Source of the DNA: Calliphora vicina
Taxonomy: Eukaryota; Arthropoda; Insecta; Diptera; Calliphoridae
Assembly: GCF_958450345.1 (NCBI RefSeq)
Contig: NC_088780.1
Location: 61,337,033-61,401,032, forward strand
Reading direction: 5' to 3'
Length of the DNA stretch: 64,000 nucleotides
Shown: positions 1-10,809 of the stretch, piece after piece
How the letters are laid out: each line of letters starts with the position of its first letter
How positions within the stretch are numbered: the first letter of the stretch is position 1
The notes under the pieces: model-generated
Seen by the model: the letters and a program-made list of their open reading frames with translations, nothing else
Told to the model about the DNA's origin: nothing
Database searches by the model: none
Translations under genes and position numbers: made by a program

Positions 1-390
1 CATTGCCCAGCAGTTAAGCAAGAAGTCAATGAATCCCTTATAGACAGTAATTGCCACTAATGTCTTATCACTTGGCTATCTCTTATATATATTTTGGGTC
101 ATTTGAAATTGCCACTTAAGTGTCTCTAAGTAATCTAGAGAGTGGTCAGTTTAAACGATGGGTAAAACCCTAAATGATGGGTAAAATGACTAGTTCGGGA
201 CTGTATCCTACAACTGCAGGGTGACTACTTGCTTAACTGCTGGGATAAGTACATATATTTATACAAACATATGTAAATATCAATGCATAAATATACAAAA
301 TATTAAAATAATTATGGATAAAAACAATCAAAGCTATAATTATAAAACAACTAGGTATATACATTTTAGCACGGCCTATTACACCATTTC
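1..390. other. unassigned AT-rich sequence
   Basis: No coding potential, TIR pair or recognised repeat end is visible here. A short open frame between about 221 and 439 has low-complexity composition rich in I, Y, N and K and is not treated as a gene. Confidence 0.5.
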
Positions 391-394
391 TATT

Positions 395-900
395 TTAGAT
401 GAAATTGGGGAAATAAAAATTGATATTGAGAAAATATAAATACAAACCAAGAAATTCAAATTAATTTTGAGAATAACAAATTGAAATTCAGAAAAGCATA
501 CAATATTGTATAAAAACAGATTAAAAATGGGAAATACAATAATATTGAGAAACTACACAGATAAAACAGATTCATAGTAGCAACAGAATTTATTGCCAAT
601 CGAATGATTCGGTTCCGTATATAGAATTTTTCGATTCTATCAACAGAAAGTCAGTTGATAAAGTGGAATTTCGATTGAAACAACCAAACTTGTGTTAGCC
701 TATCTAAAATTTTGTAGCCACAGCTGTAAAATTCGGTCGTTAGTAGAATCATTCGATTGGCAACCAATTCGGTTGCTAGTACTATAAGTCTGTTTTCTCT
801 GTGTACAAATGCTTTGTATTCGGATTTCTTAATTTCATTTGTATTTTCCTAATATTAATTTGGATTTTCTCAATTTCAATTTGAAATAGTGTAGTTCCAC
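395..900. repeat. degenerate inverted-repeat element
   Basis: A left arm near 400-480 with repeated words such as 'attgagaaaata' and 'gaaattcaaatta' is matched in inverse orientation near 820-890 ('attttctcaatttcaat'). The centre carries repeated 'attcgattgg/attcggttgc' words. This looks like an old fold-back or MITE relic. The ends are not sharp and no target duplication is visible. Confidence 0.35.
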
Positions 901-1246
901 ATAAAAATATGTCGATGACAATTGTATTAATAGCCAAAACGGCGGTTTTTCAGCTAGATCTGGAGGTATTTTTTCCTTGTTAGCGGGTATTTTTCGAAAA
1001 AAAACGATAAGCTGCAAAATATTTCCAGTTTGTGGTTTTTAGCTCTTTTTTATATCGTGTATTTACTTAAGCGAAACTAAAATAATAAAATTTTTCAAAC
1101 ATTTTTTAAGTGTATGCCGATTTTTGTTTCTGTTGTTTTTATGGTTTATCGATAAATGGTATTTTGCATATATCTAAAAAATCTAGACACCTTAATGACT
1201 TTACAGAAAGATAGTTCCAAATCGAATGTTTTGAAAATTACATTAA

Positions 1247-1370
1247 CCCCCAGTTACACGAAGTCTGGTTATATTTTAACTAATAGTTATACTGACAGTC
1301 TTCATACAAAAATAATTTTAACCCAGTATAACTATTAGTTAAGGCATAACTGACTTCGTGTTACTGGGGG
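1247..1370. mobile_element. PIF/Harbinger-like MITE, family 1, copy 1
   Basis: A near-palindromic 124 bp element starts CCCCCAGTTACACGAAGTC and ends with the inverse (GACTTCGTGTTACTGGGGG). It is flanked on both sides by TAA (1244-1246, 1371-1373). The second copy at 31207-31333 is flanked by TTA. TWA target duplications are the signature of PIF/Harbinger elements, hence the inferred class. There is no coding capacity. A third, decayed copy lies at 62685-62762. Confidence 0.75.
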
Positions 1371-1648
1371 TAAGCCTATCAGTTTGAAACTGAAATACGA
1401 AAATATAAATGCAATGGAAATATGTCTGAAAAGGAATCAAAAATAAGACAACGATGTGTTGTACATTTTTGTATATCGTTGTTGAAGCAATTGATTCTAG
1501 ATAATTTTTTTTACTTTTTGCTTCTGAAAACCGAGACATTTTGTAAAAAATAGATACATAGTTTTTCAATAAATAATGTACATATGTATGTATTTCAATA
1601 AAAAAAGTCATTCCAGTTGTCCAGACAATTTTCAGTAACATCTACATT

Positions 1649-1972
1649 ATTAGGTGGACAAATTATTCAAATACTACATCATTTTGGTTTAAGCTTTTGC
1701 AGTATCAGGATTCCGCAGAAAATAATATTTTCAAAGAACTAGCTAATTTTACTTTGAAAATTATTTGTATGCCATGATCAAATGCGGAATTGGAGCGAGT
1801 TTTTAGTCAGCTTAATATTGTAAAATCAAACTTAATAATTTGTTTGCAATCTCAAATGGTTAATGGAATTTTGACAGTAAAGTATATGTATTTTAATTTA
1901 AGCAAATTATTTTTTATTAAAAATTGGATTCGTCGGCATGAAAAGTGCTGCTACGATTATGAAGTCTCATGA
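1649..1972 (+). pseudogene. hAT transposase C-terminal fragment
   Basis: The plus frame reads through TTSFWFKLLQYQDS, then FKELANFTLKIICMP, an in-frame TGA, then SNAELERVFSQLNIVKSNL and ends at TGA 1970-1972. The FW..L..Y.DS, F..LA..L.I and SNAE.ERVFS.lN.VKs blocks are the hAT C-terminal region and dimerisation motif. The N-terminal DNA-binding and DDE parts are absent, and the internal stop shows decay. Nothing upstream of about 1649 is recognisable as hAT. Together with the 3' end at 2212 it forms the tail of a former autonomous hAT. Confidence 0.8.
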
Positions 1973-2212
1973 AAGTTTTTAAATTTGGTTGGTACCTCAG
2001 AAATATACTCAAAATGATAATTTCTAATGGATTGATCTTAACTAATTTTAGTATATAACGTTTTTGGCACACATTTTAATTTAAAATTTAATTTTTTTTT
2101 GTTTTTAAAAATGTTTTGCATAATCAGTGGTTTTATTTAAAGATTTAGTGGTTTCTGTCGTTATTTTAAGTGCAATCTTGTGGGATATGGTCTTAAAGTT
2201 TTGGCAACACTG
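1649..2212 (+). mobile_element. 3' remnant of a hAT element with CAGTGTTGCC end
   Basis: Downstream of the hAT transposase tail the sequence reaches TTTTGGCAACACTG at 2199-2212, the inverse of a CAGTGTTGCC terminus. The hAT element that starts at 2433 uses the same ten terminal bases. I infer that this fragment is the transposase-bearing relative of that family. Its 5' half and 5' end are missing, so no target duplication can be tested. Confidence 0.6.
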
Positions 2213-2336
2213 CCTACAAGACTGCATAGAATAAAATGGTTTATTATTATTTTTTATCTACAGAATTAAAAGACGGTCCCGAGAAAATATTGAAATGCAA
2301 AAAAAGACCACTTGAAAAATTTACAACCAATTTTCG
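2213..2336. other. short unassigned spacer
   Basis: AT-rich sequence between the hAT 3' remnant and the outer inverted-repeat element. Nothing recognisable. Confidence 0.4.
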
Positions 2337-2651
2337 GCCCTAATTTTGTAAATCACGTCATCAAAGTGATATTTATGTGCATAGCAAAAACAAAATTTCA
2401 CACGTTTCAAAAATTTATTTTCAAATTATGAACAGTGTTGCCACAACCTCAAAATATTTATAACCAAGTTTGATTAAAAAAATAACCAAAATGCTAAAAA
2501 GGTAACCAAAAAATATATGTATCGTCATGTTTTAACTTTTTTTTAAAAAATATGAACGGAAGTATGAAATTTAATTTTTTTAATACATTTTACACAGACT
2601 TTTTTACTTCAAGATAAATTTTGTGTCAAGATTTCAACATTTAGAATATTA

Positions 2652-2855
2652 CCCCCTGTCTATACTTGACAAATATTTATCATAACAATAAATGACATTT
2701 GTTGTCAAGACAAAGTTGTCTTAGCAAAAGCACTAACAATTTTGTCATAACGAAGCAATAATACTAATAAATGGAGACTATACCTGATAATTTTTTATCT
2801 TGACAACCATTTTGACGTTTATCATGATAAAAATGTATCAAGTATAGACAGGGGG
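2652..2855. mobile_element. PIF/Harbinger-like MITE, family 2, copy 1
   Basis: A 204 bp element with ends CCCCCTGTCTATACTTGA and TCAAGTATAGACAGGGGG, flanked by TTA on both sides (2649-2651, 2856-2858). A second copy in the opposite orientation lies at 51955-52157 with the same TTA flanks. The interior contains further mirrored words (ttatcatgataa). Non-coding. The class is inferred from the 3 bp TTA duplication. Confidence 0.75.
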
Positions 2856-2879
2856 TTATGAAAATAAATTCATAATAGG

Positions 2880-3592
2880 AAGGATCTATGTGAAAGCGGA
2901 CAGCAGTCGGATTTACCATCTCCGATTTTAATGAAACCAGATACATAATATATGCAATATGTTCCTCATATCAGTGGATTTTTCAATGGAAACTCATTCC
3001 GATATAAAAATATCGCGATTTGAAAATTGAAAATTTTTTTAAAATTGTCTATAATTATATACACATAATTGCCCAGAACTTTGAAACTACTCAAAGACCA
3101 GCATAATTTTTGACTTCATTTTAAAGCCAAAGATATTGACCTTAAAATTATGTTAATAAAATTGTTTACTTAAAAATTAATAAAGAACATGGTATGAGGA
3201 CGCCTAAACTCTCTATTATATTCGATGGAGACTCGATTAGTTCAGGAGTTATAAGGAAAAACGTTATTAAAAGTATGTTTTTTCATATAAATTCATATAA
3301 AAATTTAAGCACCTATGTTTTACTATATAAATTTAAATTGATTCGAATGTGTTCTGTTTTCTATTTGCTTAAATTTGTATCAAACTAATGCTCAAAAATA
3401 CTGGTCTTTAAAAGTTATTTTTCAATTTTCAAATCGCGATATTTTTGAAATGGAATGTGTTTCCGATGAAAAAGTCTTTGATTTGAGAAACCCTTTGGAA
3501 TCGTAATATGTGTGGTAAATTTCATTAAAATCGAAGATGACAAATCCGAAAATATCAATTTTCTGTCCGTTTTGATATGGATTCTCCCAATA
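2880..3592. repeat. large inverted repeat (fold-back element)
   Basis: The left arm of about 160 bp (2880-3040, with 'gattttaatgaaa' and 'aatatcgcgatttgaaaatt') is mirrored at about 3410-3592. The arms are imperfect and the spacer is about 370 bp. It lies inside the 2433-4946 hAT element. Transcripts across it could form a long hairpin, which is inference only. No target duplication was identified. Confidence 0.6.
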
Positions 3593-3758
3593 GCAAAATA
3601 TTCTGAAAAATCGGCAGAAATAATTTTTAATTAAATTTTGTTTAAATATTTGTTTCCAGTTTCTTGCTTTTTTTTTATTTACATAATTATTTTTACTGAA
3701 TGTAAATCTTTTAATTTTTTAAAATTTACTTTATTTTGACTAACCTCTACATGAAATA

Positions 3759-3934
3759 CCTGGGCCAAATTACCGCATTCGTGATCGAATGAGCTATCGT
3801 ATCGAAAAATGATTTCGATATCGAAATTATGATAAAATGTACTAAATTTTTTGCTCGATATCCAATGCCATAATCTCAAATGAGAAAATTACGATAAATT
3901 TTACTCGATATCGAATGGGGTAATTCGGCCCCTG
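3759..3934. mobile_element. small MITE with GGGCCGAATTACC-type ends
   Basis: The left side 'tgggccaaattaccgcattc' is mirrored by 'cgaatggggtaattcggccc' ending near 3934, with internal 'cgatatcgaa' words. It is about 176 bp. The last bases (CCCCTG) look like a hAT end, but the flanking 8-mers do not match, so the class is open. Confidence 0.5.
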
Positions 3935-5110
3935 ACTTAAACATATCTTTCAGATAGTGGCATAGATTTTCAAATATTATACTTTTGCTGAACATTTTTA
4001 TTTTTAATTATCTTATTTGTTTTACTGGCTATAGCAAGAAAACTATTTTAACATTTTTATAAAATAAATTATTACAGAAATTTTTAATAAATAAAACGAA
4101 TTGAATTGAAATACCATTGTCTCACGCAAATACAGTTTTATACAGATGTCTGTATGCATACGACATTGGTAGATTTATTAGAGTATTTTTAATAAAATCT
4201 AAACCAATAGCAAATTTTGAATTTAGCTAAATATTAAAAATAAACATTCTTGTTTATAATTTTCGGAATACAACATTTTATTTATCCTCAATAAAGCTAA
4301 AAGAAACATCCACCAGAATTATTATACTCAAAAGAATCATATGTTTACGTAGACCATTTTAATGGTAAACAAATTTCATATTCTATGCTGTATTACCCAA
4401 AATTTAGATGAAAAACATCAAAAAATAGTGTATATAATGTGAATATAAAAACAGCGATATTTTGAAAATGCGAACTGACTGAATAAAAACAAGTTTAACA
4501 TAGTACTGAGAGTTCATCAACTCGTACAAAACGTAGTTGAAATTTCCGGTACCAAAATTTCTGTTCCGCTGGTGTAATTAAACCAATATTGGGAACTCAT
4601 TTACATCTTTAAATCACAAAAATCGTAAATAGCTTTTAAAACAATTACTCTTTCTCAAATCTTTTGGCTTCAATTGCCAATCATGATTTTTTTATGAAAA
4701 CTCTCATGTAAAATTATACACCTACAACAAGGATTAACACAAACCGATGTCTAAAAAGTTTTTTTAGAGTACACCACTATTAGTCTTAAATATACGATCT
4801 CGTTAGGATCGTATTTTTAAATATTTAAAAATCTGTCTATAACAAAGTGTTTTGAAAAAAGTAACCAAAATTAAAAATAAATACACATCTACACATCAGG
4901 AAAAAATAACAAAGTTTGGTTATAAATAACCAAAACGGCAACACTGATTATGAAAGGCAAATCAACGCTTGAATTTTGATGCCCTTGTTTGGTTCAGAAT
5001 TTGTATATAAAACAAAACAAATTTTTGAAATGTGTGAAATTTTGTTTTTGCTATGCACATAAATATCACTTTGGTGACGTGATTTACAAAATTACGGCCT
5101 TAATTATCAG

Positions 5111-7108
5111 CAAGTAAGAGTTCTATATTCGGCTGTACCGAATCATGTACACCCACCATCAATACGTAGTTTTGACTTTGGGGACTTGAATCAGATATGG
5201 TCCGAACTGTACAGATTTTGATAGAGTGATTAAAAAAAAAAAAATTTTAAATGATTTATGTCGAAATTTATTATATTTATTGATAAAAAAAATATTTTTC
5301 TGATATAGGGGTAGGGTGATCGATTCTTCGACATTTTTTAGAAACCGGTTTTCGGTTTCTTCGAAAAATTGCAATTTAATATAAACCGGTTTCGGTTTCG
5401 GTTTTCTTATAATAACCGGTTAAGCGGTTTTTTGGAAAAATATTAAAACGCCTAGAAATAAGAAGAAAAAAAGTTTTATTTATTAAAATAATAGTGATTA
5501 ATTCTTTTATCCTTCACAAGGTCTTCGGTTCAAATTCAACCCATTTTGAAATTAATATTTAATTTTTTCTAAAAGTGAGTGGTTGATACTTTTAATATTT
5601 TATGAATTTCATTTCAAATGTCAACAACTTTGTTAGGTTTTTAGAAAAAAAATTGGCAAAAGAAATACCTATAAGCTTGTTTGGTCTTAAGGTCTTTTGT
5701 TACGTACAATTAAGTTACATTTTTTCAGAGCTTTGGTAGCACTACAACATATCTTTGGTAGCTCTAATATATATCTGTGTTTTTTCATCATACTTGCTGA
5801 ACTACTGTTTTTCTTCATAAGGTCTTCGGGTAAAATGTTACCCATTTTGAAATCAAAATTGCATTTTTTCTAAAAATGAGTGATTGATATTTTTGACATT
5901 TTATGACTTTAATTTAATTTCAAATGTCAACAACTACGTTAGGTTTTTTTTAAAAAAATCTACTTTCTATTTGGGACAAATTTGACCCGAGGATCGTTAA
6001 CGTCAGTAAATAAGGATTAAGTAAAACACAGTTTAAATGCTTTGGAGTGTATACATTTTTTTGTTTTTATAAAACTAGATATTGAAAATTATATTTTACT
6101 TGGTGTATTTTTAGGACATATAGAACACAAAGCATTGAGTAAGTTTGCAGGCTTTCCAGATCACTTGTGACATTTTCTAAATATAAAAAGTCTTCTAAAA
6201 TAGTTGAAGTATTTGTTTTATTATTTTTTTTTTCGATTTTGAATATTTTTTAAATATTTTAATACACGAAAACTCATAAAAACATACTTTTAGAAAAAAT
6301 CCGGCTATTCGTGGAGAAAAATCCGGTTTCTTCGATATTCGAAATGTGAACTTTTCTAAAAAACCGAAACCGACCTTAGCAAAAAAACCGGGTCGATCAC
6401 GCTATATAGGGCTTATATGTTTGACCGATCTGTCAATTGTTGACCGATCCTCACAAAAGTTGGTAGAAAGATTTAGGTTCATTTAAAACTTGGTTATGTT
6501 CAATTACATTACGATATTAATTACACTGTGCTAGTTGAAAAAACTGTTAAAGGTAATTTTATTGCGGAATTTCGGGTTTTTCAGTTTATTCAATAAACTA
6601 AACCGTTTTTGAGTTACGCGAATGTATGTTATGCAACCTCCTGCATTTTCGAAATAACGGTACCACTGAATTTAGTTTAAGCCGCTGGGTGCCCCTCTTG
6701 ACATATCACAAGAGTGTTATTATAAGATAGTGTTATTATAAGATAATCCATAATTGTTCAAGTCATTTTCTGAGGGGTCCTTGTATGGGGACAAATATTG
6801 CCCAATTTTCGCTATACTTTACACTATAATTTCAGAGTATTTAAAATTAATTTGTGCAATATTGAATCAGAATTGCCGCATAATCAAAATATTTATGAAT
6901 TCCCAAACAGTATTCGGGATTCATGAACCGATTTTGCCCATTTTCAATACCAATCAAACAGACCGACGGGCATAGCTAGATCATCATAGAATCTTATGAG
7001 GACTCAATATACATATATATATACTTTTGGTTCTACGACCAATAAATCAATATGTTACAAACGGAATGACAAAATCAATATAACCCTTATTTTTTGATGG
7101 TGGGTGTA
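5111..7108 (-). mobile_element. Helentron/DINE-like element interrupted by a hAT
   Basis: Begins CAAGTAAGAGTTCTATATTC followed by the hairpin ATTCGGCTGTACCGAAT and TACACCCACCATCAA, and ends with the inverse TTGATGGTGGGTGTA at 7108. The same terminal layout (CAAGTAAGAG, ATTCGGC hairpin, subterminal inverted repeat) marks the DINE-like copies at 16.6, 19.5 and 24.1 kb. The interior carries 'catagctagatcatcat', a diverged form of the core word. The removed hAT element (5312-6404) accounts for more than half its length. Confidence 0.6.
5312..6404. mobile_element. hAT element, TAGGGTGATCGA ends
   Basis: The ends TAGGGTGATCGA and TCGATCACGCTA are flanked by TATAGGGG (5304-5311) and TATAGGGC (6405-6412), a 7/8 target duplication. 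Subterminal regions are rich in 'aaccggttt' and 'ttcggtttc' words. The interior holds two diverged copies of a 'catttcaaatgtcaacaact' stretch (near 5580 and 5880). No transposase was found. A truncated relative ends at 17961. Confidence 0.75.
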
Positions 7109-7171
7109 AAAAATTGCTGATATACTAGATATAAAACACTGGATGAGTTCTGGCAACTTACTAAAGTGATA

Positions 7172-7766
7172 GGCCCATAATCATAGTCAAACAATAAAGT
7201 CGGTTCTTTTTAAAAACAACTTTAAAATAAAAACCTGCTTTGTATTAATTTGCAACCATAGTCAAAATTAAAGTATGTTTTAAATTAAACCGACTTTAAC
7301 TGGGTGCCACCGCAAATGTAGAAAATATTTTCATACAATATACAACAAAAACAGACAAGTGGCAACGCTGAGCAGCTGACATACAAAATTAAAAAAAAAA
7401 TCCAAAAAACGTAAACAATAAAAGTAACCGGGACATCTAAAGAAAGAAAGTAGTTTGTTGTGGAAAAGTGGAAAAGATAAGATTAATATCATAATTACGA
7501 TATTTTGGTACTAATTTTATTGATAACTGTTCAATAATTGCAAATTCTCTACCATTTTTTACTTTGTGACGAACTTTTTTACTCGGCGAAGAACAGCTGA
7601 TGCTGTTGTTAAACGAGTTAAAAACAACTTCAGCTAGTTTTATATTTAGAGTCGACTTCAGCGTCAGAAGTATACTTTAACTTGTCTATGATAGACCTAA
7701 AGTCCACTCTTAAGTAAAGTCGAGTTTAATTCTCTTAAAATGTACTTTATTTTTGGCTATGATTAT
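7172..7766. mobile_element. TIR element with GGCCCATAATCATAGTC end, copy 1
   Basis: Starts GGCCCATAATCATAGTCAAA. The right end is decayed ('ggctatgattattttt'). Interior words such as 'aaagtcggttc', 'gtggcaacgctgagcagctg' and 'aaagtccactcttaag' reappear in the same order, inverted, in copy 2 at 15866-16430. Non-coding, superfamily unknown. Confidence 0.6.
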
Positions 7767-7873
7767 TTTTGCATAATTAAAATTCTATTTAAGCATAATA
7801 TGATCTTCTAGCCATTTACCACACTGTATTCATAATGAAACACTTAAAATTAATATATAAATGTAATACAGAC

Positions 7874-8070
7874 ATATCGTCACCTAAAATGCAAGGGCCT
7901 ATCATCACTTTTAAAAATTTTACAGGAGAGACAAAAAACTTAATAAAATGAAAAGTGTTGTGATTACAAATACGATTTCCTTTCTTTAATAAAGTAGCAG
8001 CAGTATCCATTAAAAACTCAATTTCTAATTTTTTGGTTGTTATGCTCATTTGCATTTCAGTTGACGATAT
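7874..8070. mobile_element. MITE with ATATCGTCACCTAAAATGC ends, copy 1
   Basis: The left terminus 'atatcgtcacctaaaatgca' is mirrored by 'tgcatttcagttgacgatat' at 8051-8070. It is about 197 bp. A larger copy (686 bp) with better preserved ends lies at 57777-58462 and shares the subterminal 'tcatcacttttaaaaatt' type sequence. Flanks are TA-rich, so the target duplication is ambiguous. Confidence 0.6.
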
Positions 8071-8442
8071 GTATGTATGTTTTATATAGTATGTGTGTTT
8101 TATTTATACATATCTGTATTAGTATGATTGTTTACATTATTATAATTATGGACGTGATTTATGCAAAAACTCTGTTAGAATGTCAAAGTCAAATGCAATA
8201 ATGATAAACAAATTTCATTTTCAAAATATGAATGTAATTAAAATTATAATGATCCGGTTTGTATGGAGACAAATAAGAGCATAAAGCCCTATAAAAATAA
8301 TTATATATAATGTATTAGGGTGGCTCACCGATGCATGAAAAAAGTGTAAGAAATCATATATTTCCATTGTAACTACAATTCTGGTTGAAACCACAATTAG
8401 GCCCTGCACTACATTATATGCAGTTTATTATGATGATTTGGA
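8071..8442. other. unassigned AT-rich sequence
   Basis: Includes TATG-rich low complexity at 8071-8110. No TIR, coding block or repeat end is recognised. Confidence 0.4.
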
Positions 8443-8541
8443 AACAAAAGCCGATAAACTGATAGTTCTCATACAAAAAATGTTAACTGGAGGTTTATCG
8501 TTACTAAAAACAATAACCAGATATTGAGAAAATGGGGGTAA
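8443..8541. mobile_element. fragment of MITE with CCCCATTTTCTCAATC end
   Basis: The words 'tgatagttctcatacaaaaa', 'tatcgttactaaaaac' and the end 'attgagaaaatgggggtaa' match the 127 bp MITE at 62545-62671. The left terminus is lost or decayed here. Confidence 0.5.
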
Positions 8542-8617
8542 GTATATTAAGTAAATTTTTGCAGTGTCGGAAGTGGCTCGTCTATTATCCATGAGACCGA
8601 TATATTCAAAAGCACTG

Positions 8618-9976
8618 ATTTTGCTCAAAAAGGTATCCAATTGTCCACATCTGTTTTTATATTCTCATTGATCATAGGCAATTATTGTATGATGTTTTGT
8701 CCAATATTTTTGTACGTAAGGATAATTATAACATTTTTAGTAAAAATAGTGGTAACATTAAAAATAAAATTATTAAAAAAATAATTATAAAAAATTGCTA
8801 AAAACTATAACAATGTTGTATTACCATCATTTACTGTTAATACAAACAAATTTAAGAACATTAAAATTCAAAAGGATAAACATTTTATCCAAAAAACTCC
8901 ATGCCCCTATTCCGTTATACAAATTTAGATATAATTAGGAATTGTGTTATGATTAGAGTGCCGAAATAATTTAGATGGATAGTTTTGGAATATATTTTAT
9001 TAAAATAAAACTAAAATGTTAAACAATGAAGTAATCAAGGTTATGTTATCTGATCCATGGATGATTACATCATATATTTGATGCTACCCAAACGAACACA
9101 TGTGGACCTTTATGGCTATTGTAACCTCAAAAAGATAATTTAATGATGCAAATATAATAAGGAGAAACCAATTACAAAAATTAATTCGAAACAGGTCCTT
9201 TATGAATAAAATGGTGCAGTCGTGTGATTTCGAAGGCCAATTAACGTAATTTTAATTTATTTGAGTCTGATAGTTTCGATATGTTACTCAGGCCGTCTGG
9301 TCAAAGATATTCCCTTAAATATTAAATTAAAATAGTAAAAAATTGCGATAGCTTAGTAATAAAGTAAGCTAAAGATAGGATTCTATGAAATGGGGACAGT
9401 GTCAAATTTAATATTATTCACAGTTGTCTTCCTCTGTGTTGGAATTCGTTTACTTACCAAAATGAATGGATATTTGAATATGATTACATTATTTATAATT
9501 TTTACAGACCACATGATGTCATATGGTTGTGAAAATATTATTTTAGCATTAAATTTCAGCACCCTTCTAACATTAAGTAGTCATATCCTTTTGATCTTGA
9601 TCTGTTATGCGCTCAGTTTTATGCACAGAACAACAATTATTTGATTTCTTTTCATAGAATATCCGCAAGATTTTAAATTGTTAAAGAAATAAATAAAAAT
9701 TCTGAAAATGTTCTTGATTTTGCAACAATTCACCATATTGAACAGAAAATGTATCATTCGTTAATTCTGTTATCCTTTGTAGATTTCATATCCTTGAATT
9801 TATAAAGTTCTTAGTAATTTTTTATAATTATTTTATTCAAAATTTTAAAAATTAAGTCAATTTCCTTAGAGTTGCATTTTTTTTGCTCGCATAAATTTAC
9901 CACTGATTTTACTAAAAATGTTATAATTTTCCTTGCGTACAAAAATATTCGACAAAATGTCATACAATAATTGACT
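8618..9976. mobile_element. long-TIR element L, copy 1
   Basis: The left side from 'gctcaaaaaggtatccaatt' through 'ttttgtccaatatttttgta' is mirrored at 9893-9976 ('tacaaaaatattcgacaaaa', 'caataattgac'), giving TIRs over 100 bp long. The whole interior is repeated in inverse orientation at 40612-42284. Both copies contain a conserved open stretch (here 9390-9644 plus, about 84 codons) that I cannot assign. Because it recurs in a repeat, it may be a decayed element ORF. Superfamily unknown. Confidence 0.6.
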
Positions 9977-10047
9977 TGATATTATTTTCGATATTTTATT
10001 AAATCGTTAATTTAAAGATGACAAAACTATATGTGATGGTCGAAAGA

Positions 10048-10155
10048 TGACTAGGATAGGTTATAAACCACCTACTCCTCCTTGGAGAAATTACATCCCG
10101 ATCGGAAGACATCGGTTTCAAAAGTTGGATCACTTGATATGAAATCCCCCATATA
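10048..10155. repeat. dispersed repeat with 'tcatgtcaagtga' type word
   Basis: The block containing 'gatcggaagacatcggtttc' and 'cacttgatatgaaat' (inverse orientation) recurs at 42340-42430, 42830-42980 and 46650-46745. It is the unit edge of the repeat field at 42-43.6 kb. Non-coding. Confidence 0.5.
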
Positions 10156-10159
10156 CATA

Positions 10160-10345
10160 CATATGGGCAATTCCACGAGAATGACTACCAAGACTGAAAC
10201 CCAAAAACCCTTGAAAAGTTTTTTCAATATGATTTGAATAGGAGAAAACACTAAAATATTACTATGTGTAAGTATTTAGAGCTTATTACAACATTTTATA
10301 ATAGTTAAAACTGACTATATTTAATTTTTTAATTTAATTGGCGTG
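10160..10345. repeat. dispersed repeat R, uninterrupted copy
   Basis: The words 'gggcaattccacgagaatga', 'ggagaaaacactaaaatatt' and 'gtaagtatttagagcttatt' recur inverted at 20250-20297 plus 21779-21895, where the copy is split by a hAT and a PIF-like element, and partly at 63555-63640. This copy serves as the empty site for that double insertion. Confidence 0.65.
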
Positions 10346-10809
10346 TTTTAGGCTAAAATTGCGGCTAAACTAAGCTCATAATTAGCATACAGTGTGAAAT
10401 GAATTTGACGCTGATTGTTTATTTGCTATTATAAAATTGTTTATTGAAATCTATGTATATTATATTTTCTATTAATTTTTTTAGTTTTTGTATACATATA
10501 TTTACTGAATATCCCTTAAATGCCCAAGCTCTCCGATTTTTATAAAAAAAAATATATTTCATGTAAAATATTCAAAAATTAACAACTACGTTTTTAAATT
10601 TTTTTTACAAAATTATTTGATAAAAACTGGTTGTATCTTAAAAGATACACCAGGCGCTACTCCACTACAAATATTCGTCAGTAAATTTGTGAAAAGAAAA
10701 AGAATGTGTTAGTAAATTCATTTATTTTTATAACGAAATTTATTTAAATTAATTCATTAAAGGATTATGAAAAAATAAATATTATAATTCATATAAATAT
10801 GTCCATATA
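10346..10809. other. AT-rich spacer with a palindromic piggyBac-end candidate
   Basis: Mostly unassigned. At 10630-10660 the word 'ttgtatcttaaaagataca' followed by 'ccaggcgcta' resembles inverted 'tgtatattttaagataca' near 12640 and direct 'ttgtatctttaaagatac' near 12988. It may mark ends of the piggyBac relic, but no TTAA duplication confirms this. Confidence 0.3.

Larger units (their letters stand above)
2433..4946. mobile_element. hAT element, 2.5 kb, CAGTGTTGCC ends
   Basis: The left end CAGTGTTGCC and right end GGCAACACTG are flanked by an exact 8 bp direct repeat ATTATGAA (2425-2432 and 4947-4954). Subterminal 'ttataaccaa' words are also mirrored. No transposase domain is visible inside. 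The interior holds a PIF-like MITE, a long inverted repeat and another MITE, so it is a non-autonomous element swollen by nested insertions. The TIR matches the hAT remnant ending at 2212. Confidence 0.88.
2337..5104. mobile_element. inverted-repeat element interrupted by a hAT
   Basis: Left arm 2337-2420 (GGCCCTAATTTTGTAAATCA then 'cgtcatcaaagtgatattta') is repeated inversely at 5018-5104 with very few differences, giving arms of about 85 bp. Between the arms lies a complete hAT element with its target duplication. Without that insertion the host element would be roughly 250 bp, a MITE or fold-back element. The superfamily is not determined because no clear target duplication flanks it. Confidence 0.6.
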
